Source: Bacteroidetes bacterium SW_11_45_7
GTDB taxonomy: Bacteria; Bacteroidota; Bacteroidia; Chitinophagales; SW-11-45-7
Assembly (NCBI GenBank): GCA_003022985.1
Contig: PXTV01000214.1
Location: 1-12,511 of the forward strand
DNA length: 12,511 nt
Reading direction: 5' to 3'
Shown: one piece after another, positions 1-7,219 of the stretch
Layout of the letters: the number at the start of each line of letters is the position of its first letter
How positions within the stretch are numbered: position 1 is the first letter of the stretch
Made by a program: the position numbers and the translations under genes
Notes under the pieces: generated by a model
Seen by the model: the letters and a program-made list of their open reading frames with translations, nothing else
What the model was told of the DNA's origin: nothing
Database searches by the model: none

Positions 1-1
1 C

Positions 2-241
2 GGATGCCTTCCATACACGCGGGTGCATAAAAATTGCTGTGTCAACACCCACAATGTCTTCATTCAATTGCACCATGGCCTTCCACCAGTAATCCTTGAC
101 GTTCCGTTTCAATTGGGCGCCATAAGGGCCGTAATCATAAACAGCGCTAAGCCCCTCGTAAATCTCGCTGGATTGAAATACAAAGCCGTATTCCTTGCAG
201 TGGGAGATAACCTTCTTAAATATGTCTTGTTGCTTTGCCAT
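2..241 (-). CDS. glyQS: Glycyl-tRNA synthetase, N-terminal part (runs off left edge)
   Basis: This is the 5' end of a class II glycyl-tRNA synthetase, which charges tRNA-Gly with glycine in the cytoplasm using ATP. The minus strand reads 80 open codons from the ATG at 241-239 to the window edge. The protein starts MAKQQDIFKKVISHCKEYGF and continues with the family motifs FQSSEIYEG (residues 22-30), YDYGPYGAQLKRN (35-47) and DYWWKAMVQ (50-58), then a segment ending FMHPRVWKAS. These match the dimeric single-chain (alpha2) form used by Bacteroidota, not the alpha2beta2 enzyme. The in-frame codons upstream of the ATG do not look coding, which supports this start. No Shine-Dalgarno site is visible. 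It is transcribed divergently from the gldA cluster. The catalytic core lies outside the window. Confidence 0.95.
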   Translation of the reverse strand, partial: MAKQQDIFKKVISHCKEYGFVFQSSEIYEGLSAVYDYGPYGAQLKRNVKDYWWKAMVQLNEDIVGVDTAIFMHPRVWKAS

Positions 242-246
242 ACGGG

Positions 247-279
247 CAAATATAAAGGGAATCTGCAACTCTTGACAAA
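247..279 (-). promoter_or_regulatory. Possible Bacteroidota-type promoter for glycyl-tRNA synthetase
   Basis: On the minus strand TATATTTG (254-247) matches the Bacteroidota -7 consensus TAnnTTTG exactly. A TTTG (279-276) lies 21 bases upstream, where the -33 element is expected. The -7 box ends only 5 bases before the ATG at 241, so a transcript from it would have almost no leader. The match is good but short motifs arise by chance. Confidence 0.4.
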
Positions 280-340
280 TTCCTGTATACGGATAGAAAC
301 AACAAGAAACCGGGCCATATTTTCTACCATGAGCAGGTCT

Positions 341-502
341 TTACACATGAACCACTCCCCCCCACTGCACTCGTCTCAAGATGCTTGCCATTTTGTGGCG
401 ATCTTTAGAAGTATCTACCGGATCAGTGGATTCGATATATAGTGTCTTAATATTTCCCTTTACCTTCCAGAAATGATCATAAAATCTTGTACTAAACCGG
501 AG
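341..502 (-). pseudogene. Possible gene remnant or tiny ORF, unrecognised
   Basis: The minus strand is open for 53 codons between a TGA at 505-503 and a TAA at 343-341. The middle reads YDHFWKVKGNIKTLYIES and the end reads KMASILRRVQWGGVVHV. The balanced, charged and aromatic composition looks more like real protein than a chance frame, but the only ATG (391-389) would give just 16 residues. It could be the tail of a decayed gene upstream of glyQS. An open frame of this length by chance is not rare. I do not recognise a family. Confidence 0.2.
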
Positions 503-584
503 TCATGACCGTTACGTCTCCAAAACAACCAATTTTGTTACATTCGCTCACTCTTTTTGAAGGGTTGTTGAGGATTCCTCGTCT

Positions 585-1501
585 ATGTCAGTAAAGGTTG
601 AGCATCTTACCAAGATCTACGGTGAGCAACGTGCCGTTGATGATATCTCATTTGAGCTGAACCCGGGTCATGTGCTCGGCTTTCTGGGGCCCAACGGGGC
701 TGGCAAAACAACAACGATGAAGATCATCAGCTGTTTTATTCCGCCCACAGAAGGAGAAGTCAATGTGTGCGGTTACGACATCCGTCATGATTCGCGGGCC
801 GTTCGGAAAAACATCGGTTATCTGCCTGAACACAACCCGCTCTATCCAGAAATGTATGTAAGGGAATACCTTGAATTTGTTGCCGGCCTTCACAACCGGG
901 CCAACGTTCACAGGCAACGGATTGATGAGATGATCGATCTAACGGGCCTTGGCGCTGAGCAAAACAAAAAAATCGGCCAACTTTCCAAAGGGTATAAACA
1001 GCGGTTGGGATTGGCTCAGGCAATGCTCCACGATCCGAAAGTTCTAATTCTGGACGAGCCGGCCTTGACCCGAACCAGCTTACGGAAATCCGCAACCTAA
1101 TAAGGCGCGTTGGCCGCGAGAAGACGGTTATCTTTTCCACTCACATCATGCAGGAAGTGCAGGCCGTCAGTGACCGTGTCCTCATCATCAACGATGGGAA
1201 ACTCGTTGCTGACGATACCACAACAGAACTCCAGCAACGCCTGGCAGCTGAATTGTTCATAACCGTTGGTTTTCAAGAAGATATCAACACGAGTCGCCTT
1301 AACGGGATAGAAGGTATCCGCAACATCACTTACCTGGGGGATAATACCTGGCAGCTAACGACAGAAGGAAACCGCGACATCAGAGAGGAAATTTACCGGT
1401 TTGCAAAAGATAACGATCTAACGCTCCTTACTTTGCACAAAGAGGAACGAAGCCTCGAGGATGTTTTTCATCAATTGACTGTGGAAGATAGTAGTAAGTA
1501 A
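585..1501 (+). pseudogene. gldA: GldA-like ABC transporter ATPase, frameshifted
   Basis: This is the ATP-binding subunit of a GldAFG-type ABC exporter, associated with gliding motility in flavobacteria and widespread in Bacteroidota. The first frame (585 to about 1061) carries Walker A GPNGAGKT (residues 35-42), YLPEHNPLYPEM (79-90), the signature LSKGYKQR (133-140) and Walker B VLILDEP (153-159). It then runs out of frame and stops at 1100. The second frame, from 1061 to 1501, resumes at GLDPNQLTEI and includes the H-loop FSTHIMQE. The family sequence at the join is DEP-TT-GLDP. The two threonines are missing and the frame moves as expected for a 7-base deletion. Rejoined, the protein is about 307 residues, normal for GldA. 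An 11-base palindrome-like GAGGATTCCTC precedes the ATG and contains the only weak ribosome-binding candidate. A sequencing or assembly error is an alternative to true inactivation. Confidence 0.88.
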
Positions 1502-1583
1502 CCAAGTATCAGGTAGTAAGTAAGGCAGGGCATTGAATTGCTAAGATGATATACTTAATACTTGATACCCAACACCTGATACC
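1491..1583. repeat. Direct and inverted repeat segment between gldA and gldF
   Basis: GTAGTAAGTAA occurs at 1491-1501, where it supplies the gldA stop codon, and again at 1513-1523, 22 bases on. GTATCAGGT (1506-1514) is matched by its exact reverse complement ACCTGATAC (1574-1582). A variant, TACTTGATACC (1559-1569), adds another copy on the inverted side. The whole looks like degenerate seven-base units (AAGTATC/AGGTAGT-like) in opposite orientations around a unique core at about 1524-1548. It may be a dispersed intergenic repeat or a structured leader for gldF. Confidence 0.6.
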
Positions 1584-1589
1584 GACTCA

Positions 1590-2321
1590 ATGTACAGTAT
1601 TTTCAAAAAAGAGGTTAATCTTTTTCTGAGCTCGTTAGTGGGTCAGATTGCACTGATTGTGTTTTTCCTTGCTACGGGCCTGTTCATTTGGGTCTTCCCG
1701 GAAACCAATGTGCTCGACTACGGTTTTGCCACCTTGCAGCAATTATTTGTGACAGGGCCGTGGGTTTTCATGTTCCTGATTCCGGCTATCACTATGCGAT
1801 CGTTTTCAGAGGAGTTAAGCACCGGCACATTTGAATTGCTGGCAACGCGGCCCGTTCGGGACATTGAGATCATTTTTGGCAAATATTTAGCCGCTTTAAT
1901 GCTCGTCCTTTTTTCGCTCATCCCCACCCTCATTTACTTCTACACAGTTTACCAACTCGGCTCGCCACCGGGAAATATGGATATTGGTGCTACCTGGGGA
2001 TCGTACATAGGCCTTTTGCTATTAGGTGGTGTATTTGTGGCCATTGGCCTGTTTGCATCGTCCATTTCGAGTAATCAGATTATAGCTTTTGTCTTAGGCG
2101 TCTTTTTGTGCTTCTTCCTCTATATGGCATTTGATTATTTGAGCCGTCTTGATCTCTTTATTGCATCAATTGACAATCTCATTGCCTCCCTCGGGATCTA
2201 TGAACATTACCAATCCATAAGCAGAGGAGTTGTTGATACGCGCGACCTCGTTTATTTCCTCTCCGTGATAGCACTATTTTTACTGTTAACCAAAACATCG
2301 CTTGAAAGCCGGAAGTGGTAA
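1590..2321 (+). CDS. gldF: GldF-like ABC transporter permease
   Basis: This is the membrane subunit of the exporter that pairs with the GldA ATPase. It is 243 residues, the usual GldF length, and intact. It starts MYSIFKKEVNLFLSSLVG, with a first membrane helix at about residues 17-36, the conserved GPWVFMFLIPAITMRSFSEE (56-75), the TGTFELLATRP motif (78-88), and further hydrophobic helices at about 97-120, 139-160, 163-183 and near the C-terminus. These are typical of ABC-2 permeases of the GldF group. The start follows the repeat segment and no Shine-Dalgarno site is visible. One base separates its TAA from the gldG ATG, so the two are probably co-translated. It is the only undamaged gene of the four-gene cluster, so the transporter as read would lack its ATPase. 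Confidence 0.93.
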   Translation: MYSIFKKEVNLFLSSLVGQIALIVFFLATGLFIWVFPETNVLDYGFATLQQLFVTGPWVFMFLIPAITMRSFSEELSTGTFELLATRPVRDIEIIFGKYLAALMLVLFSLIPTLIYFYTVYQLGSPPGNMDIGATWGSYIGLLLLGGVFVAIGLFASSISSNQIIAFVLGVFLCFFLYMAFDYLSRLDLFIASIDNLIASLGIYEHYQSISRGVVDTRDLVYFLSVIALFLLLTKTSLESRKW

Positions 2322-2322
2322 A

Positions 2323-3952
2323 ATGAATAAGAAGGGCTCATACCGTTGGCAGTCGATTCTGCAGCTCCTGGTTCTGGCAGTTATCATCGTGGCGAACATT
2401 ATTTCCGGCTACGTGTACAGCCGCTATGATCTCACTCAGGAAGGGCGTTACTCATTAACGGAGGCATCCAAAGAATTGGCAACAGACCTCGATGATGTGG
2501 TTTACATCAAGGTGTATCTTAAAGGCGACTTCCCTTCCGGCTTTCAACGGCTCAAGTCATCGACAGAGGATATGCTGAGGGAATTCAAGGCATACGCAGG
2601 GAGCAATATAGAATACGAGTTTTTCAACCCCAATCGGTTTGAAAGCTCAAAAAAGCAGCAGGATTTTTATCAACAGCTATCCAAGAAAGGGCTGGAACCA
2701 ACCAACCTTAAGTCCATGGAAGGCCAGGGCTACTCCGAAAAGATCATTGTACCCGGTGCGTTGGTTTATTACAACGGCAAGGAAATTCCTGTCGATTTGC
2801 TCGAGGGGCAAATTGATCAGGGTCCTCAGCAATCCCTCAATAATTCCATCCAATTGCTGGAATACAAGTTGGCCAATGGCATTCAAAAAGACCAAAACCC
2901 TCCGCCAACTTCAGTACCAGGTCAAAAAACTTGAGCTGCCCGATATCATAAGTATTCCCATGAACTATGACCTGGTCATTGTACCCAAGCCAAGACGTGC
3001 TCTCAACGAAAAGGATAAATTCAAACTTGACCAATACCTGATGAATGGGGGGCGTCTTTTATGGCTTATCGATAAGGTCAATGCCAACATGGACAGTTTG
3101 CGGAATGGGGGCTTTCAATTTACAAGGGCCAACCGCCTCAATTTGCGCGATCAGTTGTTTACATATGGCGCTCGTATTAACGAAGATTTGGTCATGGACC
3201 TCCAATGCAACAAAATTCCCCTGGTTACAGGGCAGCGGGGTAATCAACCGCAAACCCAGATGTTTCCGTGGTATTACTTTCCTGTGGTAACCACCCATAA
3301 CAATCACCCTATCAATCGAAACATATCGCCTGTGTCCTTGAAGTTTGCCAATACCATTGACACAGTAGGTGCACCGGATATCGAAAAAACTGTGCTGCTC
3401 AAGAGTTCGCAAAACAGCAAAGCTGTAAAAGCGCCAACCCGTCTGCATTTTTCCATGCTTAAATCAAAGCCTGACCCGCGTCAATTTCCCAATTCCGGCC
3501 TACCACTTGGTGTGCTTCTCGAAGGCCGTTTTGAATCCGTTTTTAAGGACCGGCTCACCTACAGCACGCGTCAAATGATCGATACGCTTGAGAATGCTTC
3601 TTATCGTGATAGCAGCAAACCAACGAAGCAGATCGTTATTGGCGATGGGGACATCATCCGTAATGAAATGCGTGGACAGAGCGAGCCGTTTCCGCTGGGG
3701 TATTATCGCTATACACAGCAAACATTTGGGAATAAAGATTTTCTATTGAACGCTATTGAATACCTGATCCATGGCAGCGGCTTAATTAAAGCTCGGAACA
3801 AAAATGTGAAGCTGCGACTATTGGATCGCACACAAGCAGAGAAGGAAAAGCGCAAGTGGCAGATCATGAATCTAAGCATACCCATAGGTTTTGTAATTAT
3901 CTTCGGGTTCATATATTCCTATATCCGCAAAAGACGCTATACAGTAAGTTAA
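2323..3952 (+). pseudogene. gldG: GldG-like ABC transporter accessory protein, frameshifted
   Basis: GldG is a membrane-anchored partner of GldF with a large extracytoplasmic ABC-type uncharacterised transport domain. I start it at the ATG at 2323, just after the gldF stop; a TTG at 2302 is in frame but overlaps gldF. Part one (2323 to about 2891) has an N-terminal membrane helix (residues about 11-30), the family motif RYDLTQEGRYSLT and NNSIQLLEYKLANGIQ, then leaves frame and stops at 2934. Part two is open in another frame to 3952. It resumes at about TLRQLQYQVKKLELP and includes YDLVIVPKP, GGRLLWLID and a C-terminal membrane helix (GFVIIFGFIYSYIRKRR). Between the parts the family normally has an IAF..GHGEL-type segment. 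It is absent, so some 20-30 residues seem lost together with the frame. Error in the assembly is possible. Confidence 0.85.
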
Positions 3953-4042
3953 GATGCCATCAAACCAAAAGAGCGAACGTTTCTACACCTCCAATTTGAT
4001 GCAAATCAACACTCAGATAAAGTCTAAAGAAAACACTTACCA

Positions 4043-5048
4043 ATGAAAAAGATTGTAATATCGGTTGGCATTCTCTTCCTGCTTGTTATTGTGGCAGTAG
4101 CAATGATTTGGCAAGACAAACAAGAAGATAAAACGCAATGGCAGAAAAAATTTGCCTTCAAGGATACGGCTAATATTGAGAAAATCTACATGGTGGGCAA
4201 ATCGAATCAAGAGGTCGTGCTCAAACGGGAAAATGGCCATTGGTCGGTGAATGAGCAATACAATGCAATGGATGCCAAAATTGATTTACTCCTCAGCACC
4301 ATTCACGATATGACGATTAAATATCCCGTTTCCAAAAAGAAGCGCGAAAACGTGATTAAAGGCTTATCGACTTCTGCAACAAAGGTGGAAATCTATACAG
4401 ACGCTAATGGCGACCCAGCACGAACTTTTTATGTAGGTAGTCCCACGCAGGGAAAGAAGGGCACCTACATGGTGCGCAGTCAAGATAGTGAAATAGCCAA
4501 GACACCCTATGTAACACATATCCCCGGCTTTATTGGTTATTTAACACCCCGCTTTTTTATAGCGGAGAAGGAATGGCGCGATCTGCGCATGTTTACCTAC
4601 AATTATAACCAGATCGAATCAATAAAGGTCGATTATCCCCTGAATACTCACCATTCATTTCAAGTAACCAAAAATAAAAATGACGATGTTCAGGTCACCA
4701 AACCTCAAGGAGGCCAGAGCAATCAAGATCAACTTATTACCACAGAGGGCAGAAGCCATTGAAACAAAGTACGATAAGCAGGATTCCATTTTGACAACCA
4801 CGCCTTATGCCGTTATTGAAGTAACACCGTTTAGCGGACAATCACAGGTAATGACCATTTATCGCAAACCTGTCACGCCTACCACCAAACAACAATTTAC
4901 TCAAGGAGGCGAAAGAAAAAAATACGATACGGACCGCTATTTTGCAACGCTCAAAAGGGATGATGATTTCTATCTTATTCAGCACCACGTATTTGGCAAG
5001 GTCTTGCGCAAGTACAACGACTTTTTTGCTGACAAGCAGCCCACCTGA
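4043..5048 (+). pseudogene. DUF4340-type membrane-anchored protein, frameshifted
   Basis: This gene belongs with the exporter: DUF4340 proteins are commonly encoded just after GldG-type genes, and their function is not established. Part one (from 4043) starts with a membrane helix (residues about 3-21, IVISVGILFLLVIVAVAMIW) and has WSVNEQYNAMDAKIDLLL and TFYVGSPTQGKKGTYMVR. It goes out of frame near 4735 and stops at 4762. Part two resumes one frame over at about RAEAIETKYDKQDSILTTTP and runs to 5048, ending with DDDFYLIQHHVFGKVLRKYN. The residues expected at the join, usually a Y-L-x-x-F-like helix, look shortened, so a small deletion of unknown size is likely. This is the third break in this cluster. 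The gap from gldG is 90 bases. Confidence 0.8.
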
Positions 5049-5349
5049 TTAATCATTCATAAAAATGAATGACCCTTTTCAGTTTATAACTTACCATAGA
5101 CAGCACTTATAGACAATATCATCTTTATTTTTTTATAAAGTTTTGATTATCAATACTTTTCAACACATTATTTATCGATACGCCACCCCCGCCACTCCGC
5201 CCTTTCCTCCCTTCAGTAGGGACATGTAGCGGATTTTAGCTCAGGCCGGATTTGGTTTTCAGAACGATATTTCTCATCTTTGCCCATTCAATTTGCCCGG
5301 TAGGTTGTGTGAAGGGCAATTGATAATTTGTAAATAAAAAAGCAAACAA
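5049..5349. other. Intergenic region upstream of the betaine genes
   Basis: This 301-base gap holds no convincing gene. It contains the weak hairpin at 5053-5072, a second AT-rich hairpin (CTTTAT at 5123-5128 with ATAAAG at 5135-5140, loop of six T), a C-rich stretch near 5185-5213, and presumably the promoter of the methyltransferase pair. The best promoter-like match, TAATTTG a short way before the start, is missing one base of the Bacteroidota -7 consensus, so I do not call it. Confidence 0.5.
5053..5072 (+). terminator. Weak hairpin after the gld cluster
   Basis: TCATTCAT (5053-5060) and ATGAATGA (5065-5072) form an 8-bp perfect but AT-rich stem with an AAAA loop, 5 bases after the last stop codon of the cluster. 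The following sequence is CCCTTTTC, a poor U-tract, so termination may be weak. Confidence 0.35.
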
Positions 5350-6168
5350 ATGACATTAGAAGACGAAAGAAATTATCAATCTCAAGGGGATGTAGCAGAA
5401 AAACCCCCGGAAACGGACGATTATCAAGCGGAATACGTAGAGGGATTTGTCGATAAATGGGATGATCTCATCGATTGGGACGCCCGCGGCAAAGGGGAAG
5501 GCGATTTCTTCATCAAAGAACTCAAGGAACGCGGGAAAAACCGCATCCTGGATGTAGCCACAGGAACCGGCTACCATTCCGTCAAGCTGCAACAAAACGG
5601 CTTTGAGGTTGACAGTGCCGATGGCAGCCCCAACATGCTTGCCAAGGCATTTAACAATGCCAAAAGTCAAGGCCTCATTCTTCGTACCATTCATGCTGAT
5701 TGGCGCTGGCTCAACCGCGATGTGCACAATAAGTATGACGCTATCATTTGCCTGGGCAACTCATTTACTCACCTTTTCTCGGAAAACGACAGGCGCAAAG
5801 CATTAGCGGAGTTCTACTCGGCCCTGCGCCACGATGGCATCCTCATCCTTGACCAGCGCAATTACGATGTCATTTTGGATCAGGGTTTTAAAACCAAACA
5901 TACATTTTACTATGCAGGGGAAAATGTAAAAGCGGAACCCGATATCATTAAGGATAACCTGGTACGCTTTTCATATGAATTTCCCGATGGTGAAAAATAT
6001 CACCTGAAGTTTTTCCCGCTCAGAAAGGAATATACCACAAAGCTCATGAAGGAAGTAGGGTTCCAGCAAGTGACAACTTATGGTGATTTCAAGGAAACCT
6101 ACGGGCAAGATGATCCGGATTATTACATCCATATTGCCGAAAAGGCATATATACCAGAAGATGACTAA
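5350..6168 (+). CDS. Glycine/sarcosine N-methyltransferase (betaine synthesis step 1)
   Basis: This cytoplasmic enzyme (GSMT) uses S-adenosylmethionine to methylate glycine to sarcosine and sarcosine to dimethylglycine, the first two steps of de novo glycine betaine synthesis in halophiles. The 272-residue protein is full length for the family. It shows EYVEGFVDKWDDLIDWDARG (28-47), SAM motif I ILDVATGTGYHS (66-77), the acidic SADGSPNMLAKAF (89-101), DWRWLNRDVHNKYDAIICLG (117-136), NSFTHLF (137-143) and DQRNYD. The C-terminus keeps FPLRKEYT and VGFQQVTTYGDFKETYG. These match the Halorhodospira/Aphanothece GSMT family rather than animal GNMT. No Shine-Dalgarno site precedes the ATG; the leader is A-rich. 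It is paired with the next gene, 38 bases downstream, and the same transcript probably ends at the terminator at 7056-7093. Confidence 0.95.
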   Translation: MTLEDERNYQSQGDVAEKPPETDDYQAEYVEGFVDKWDDLIDWDARGKGEGDFFIKELKERGKNRILDVATGTGYHSVKLQQNGFEVDSADGSPNMLAKAFNNAKSQGLILRTIHADWRWLNRDVHNKYDAIICLGNSFTHLFSENDRRKALAEFYSALRHDGILILDQRNYDVILDQGFKTKHTFYYAGENVKAEPDIIKDNLVRFSYEFPDGEKYHLKFFPLRKEYTTKLMKEVGFQQVTTYGDFKETYGQDDPDYYIHIAEKAYIPEDD

Positions 6169-6193
6169 AACGCGGTTTCTTAATTAACAAAAC

Positions 6194-6202
6194 AAAGGAG
6201 GT
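6194..6202 (+). promoter_or_regulatory. Strong Shine-Dalgarno site
   Basis: AAAGGAGGT lies 4 bases before the ATG at 6207 and is a near-perfect anti-16S match. It fixes the start of the second methyltransferase. Most other genes in the window lack such a site, as is usual in Bacteroidota. Confidence 0.75.
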
Positions 6203-6206
6203 TACC

Positions 6207-7031
6207 ATGGATAACGAAGATCTCGTTAAAACAACCGAAAGCTATTACGACTCCGAAGATGCTGACAATTTTTACTTTACTATTTGGGGTGGTGAAGATA
6301 TCCACGTAGGGCTCTACGAAGAAGGCGACACAATCTACGAAGCCAGCATTAAGACGGTTAAGCGCATGGCCGATAAGCTCAATATCGATCAATATACCAA
6401 GATCATCGATATCGGAGCAGGGTATGGTGGCTCAGCTCGCTACTTAGCTAACCGCTGCGGCTGTCATGTTGAGTGCATCAACATCAGCGAAAAGGAGAAC
6501 GAGCGCAACCGGCAGAAGAACAAGGAGCAGGGTCTCGATCACCTCATTAATGTGCAACACGGCAATTTTGAGGACATCCCCTTCGATGACAACACCTTTG
6601 ATGTGGTTTGGTGCCAGGATTCCATCCTGCATAGCGGCCGTAAGAAGAAGGTTTTTGAAGAAAGCTATCGGATCTTGAAACAAGGGGGCGATTTCATTTT
6701 CTCCGACCCCATGCAAAAGCACGATGCGCCCCGGGATGTTCTTCAGCCCGTACTCAACCGCATCCATCTCGATCACATGGGTTCGGTGACCATGTACAGG
6801 GAGTTTGCTGAGGAACTTGGCCTGGAAGAAGTGGAGATCGAGGAAATTCCGCATCAACTTCCCAATCACTATGGCCGCGTGCTCGAAGAGGTCAAGAAAA
6901 ACGAGGACCAACTTCAGGGCAAGGTGAGCAACGAGTACATTGAGAAGATGAAACAAGGCCTTGAACACTGGGTTGACAAAGGCAACAGGGGCTACCTCAA
7001 CTGGGGTATAGTCCACTTCAGGAAGAAGTAA
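6207..7031 (+). CDS. Sarcosine/dimethylglycine N-methyltransferase (betaine synthesis step 2)
   Basis: This cytoplasmic enzyme (SDMT) uses S-adenosylmethionine to convert sarcosine to dimethylglycine and dimethylglycine to glycine betaine, completing the pathway begun by the preceding gene. The 274-residue protein is of normal length. It shows YYDSEDADNFYFTIWGGEDI (13-32), HVGLYEEG (33-40), SAM motif I IIDIGAGYGGSARYLA (66-81), the GNFEDIPFDDNTFDVVW segment, QDSILHS, and the distal FSDPMQ and LDHMGSV motifs typical of SDMT. Its start is fixed by a strong Shine-Dalgarno site. A strong intrinsic terminator begins 25 bases after the stop. The product protects the cell against osmotic stress, so induction by salt is likely but no operator is visible. 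Confidence 0.95.
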   Translation: MDNEDLVKTTESYYDSEDADNFYFTIWGGEDIHVGLYEEGDTIYEASIKTVKRMADKLNIDQYTKIIDIGAGYGGSARYLANRCGCHVECINISEKENERNRQKNKEQGLDHLINVQHGNFEDIPFDDNTFDVVWCQDSILHSGRKKKVFEESYRILKQGGDFIFSDPMQKHDAPRDVLQPVLNRIHLDHMGSVTMYREFAEELGLEEVEIEEIPHQLPNHYGRVLEEVKKNEDQLQGKVSNEYIEKMKQGLEHWVDKGNRGYLNWGIVHFRKK

Positions 7032-7055
7032 TCATTTCTTTGATTTGTTTTTCGG

Positions 7056-7093
7056 AGCATCATCATGTGTTTGCACATGGTGGTGCTTTTTTT
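7056..7093 (+). terminator. Strong intrinsic terminator of the betaine operon
   Basis: A 14-bp stem pairs 7056-7069 (AGCATCATCATGTG) with 7074-7087 (CACATGGTGGTGCT). All positions pair, two of them as G-U wobble, around a TTTG loop, and seven T follow from 7087 to 7093. It separates the methyltransferase operon from the sigma factor cluster. Confidence 0.92.
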
Positions 7094-7185
7094 ATATTCA
7101 ACGTTTGAATGAAAGAAAGCACTCAGGGAATTGAGCGCCCCGTGGATGTTGCGTTGTATTACTCTTAACTTTTAGGGATAAAAAA

Positions 7186-7217
7186 ACCTTACCATCGGAG
7201 GGTAACCTTTTAGGTAA
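7186..7217 (+). promoter_or_regulatory. Possible structured leader before the sigma factor gene
   Basis: TTACC (7189-7193) can pair with GGTAA at 7201-7205 or with a second GGTAA at 7213-7217. ACCT (7205-7208) can pair with AGGT (7212-7215), which overlaps the AGG nearest the ATG at 7220. The GGAGGG at 7197-7202 sits 17 bases from the start, too far for a normal ribosome site. The stems are short, so this is only suggestive. Confidence 0.25.
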
Positions 7218-7219
7218 AA

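Larger units (their letters stand above)
242..584. other. Divergent intergenic region between glyQS and gldA
   Basis: This 343-base gap separates two divergent genes and should hold both promoters. A candidate glyQS promoter is at 247-279. I found no convincing promoter for gldA. On the minus strand a 53-codon open stretch at 502-341 has a protein-like composition but no good start; it is listed separately. A run of seven C (plus strand, 357-363) lies inside it. I see no RNA gene. Confidence 0.6.

Noticed and set aside
23..442. 139-codon plus-strand open frame at the left edge
   Set aside because: It overlaps the glycyl-tRNA synthetase N-terminus on the other strand, which is clearly real, and its own translation has no family features.
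539..546. TACATTCG as a gldA promoter -7 box
   Set aside because: It has one mismatch to TAnnTTTG and no TTG at the right upstream distance.
1053..1100. Programmed ribosomal frameshift in gldA
   Set aside because: Conserved residues are missing at the join and there is no slippery heptamer, so a deletion explains it better.
760..1140. 126-codon minus-strand open frame
   Set aside because: It lies opposite the conserved GldA ATPase and has no recognisable content.
6444..7016. 190-codon minus-strand open frame
   Set aside because: It is a shadow of the SDMT gene, whose protein is conserved end to end.
5350..7031. Methyltransferases of quinone or antibiotic pathways
   Set aside because: The DWRWLN, NSFTHLF and FPLRKEYT motifs in one and GAGYGGSARYL with SILHS in the other are specific to the GSMT/SDMT pair.
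7166..7173. TAACTTTT as a promoter -7 box for the sigma gene
   Set aside because: The last base differs from the consensus and the nearest upstream TTG sites are 9 and 14 bases away, not about 20.
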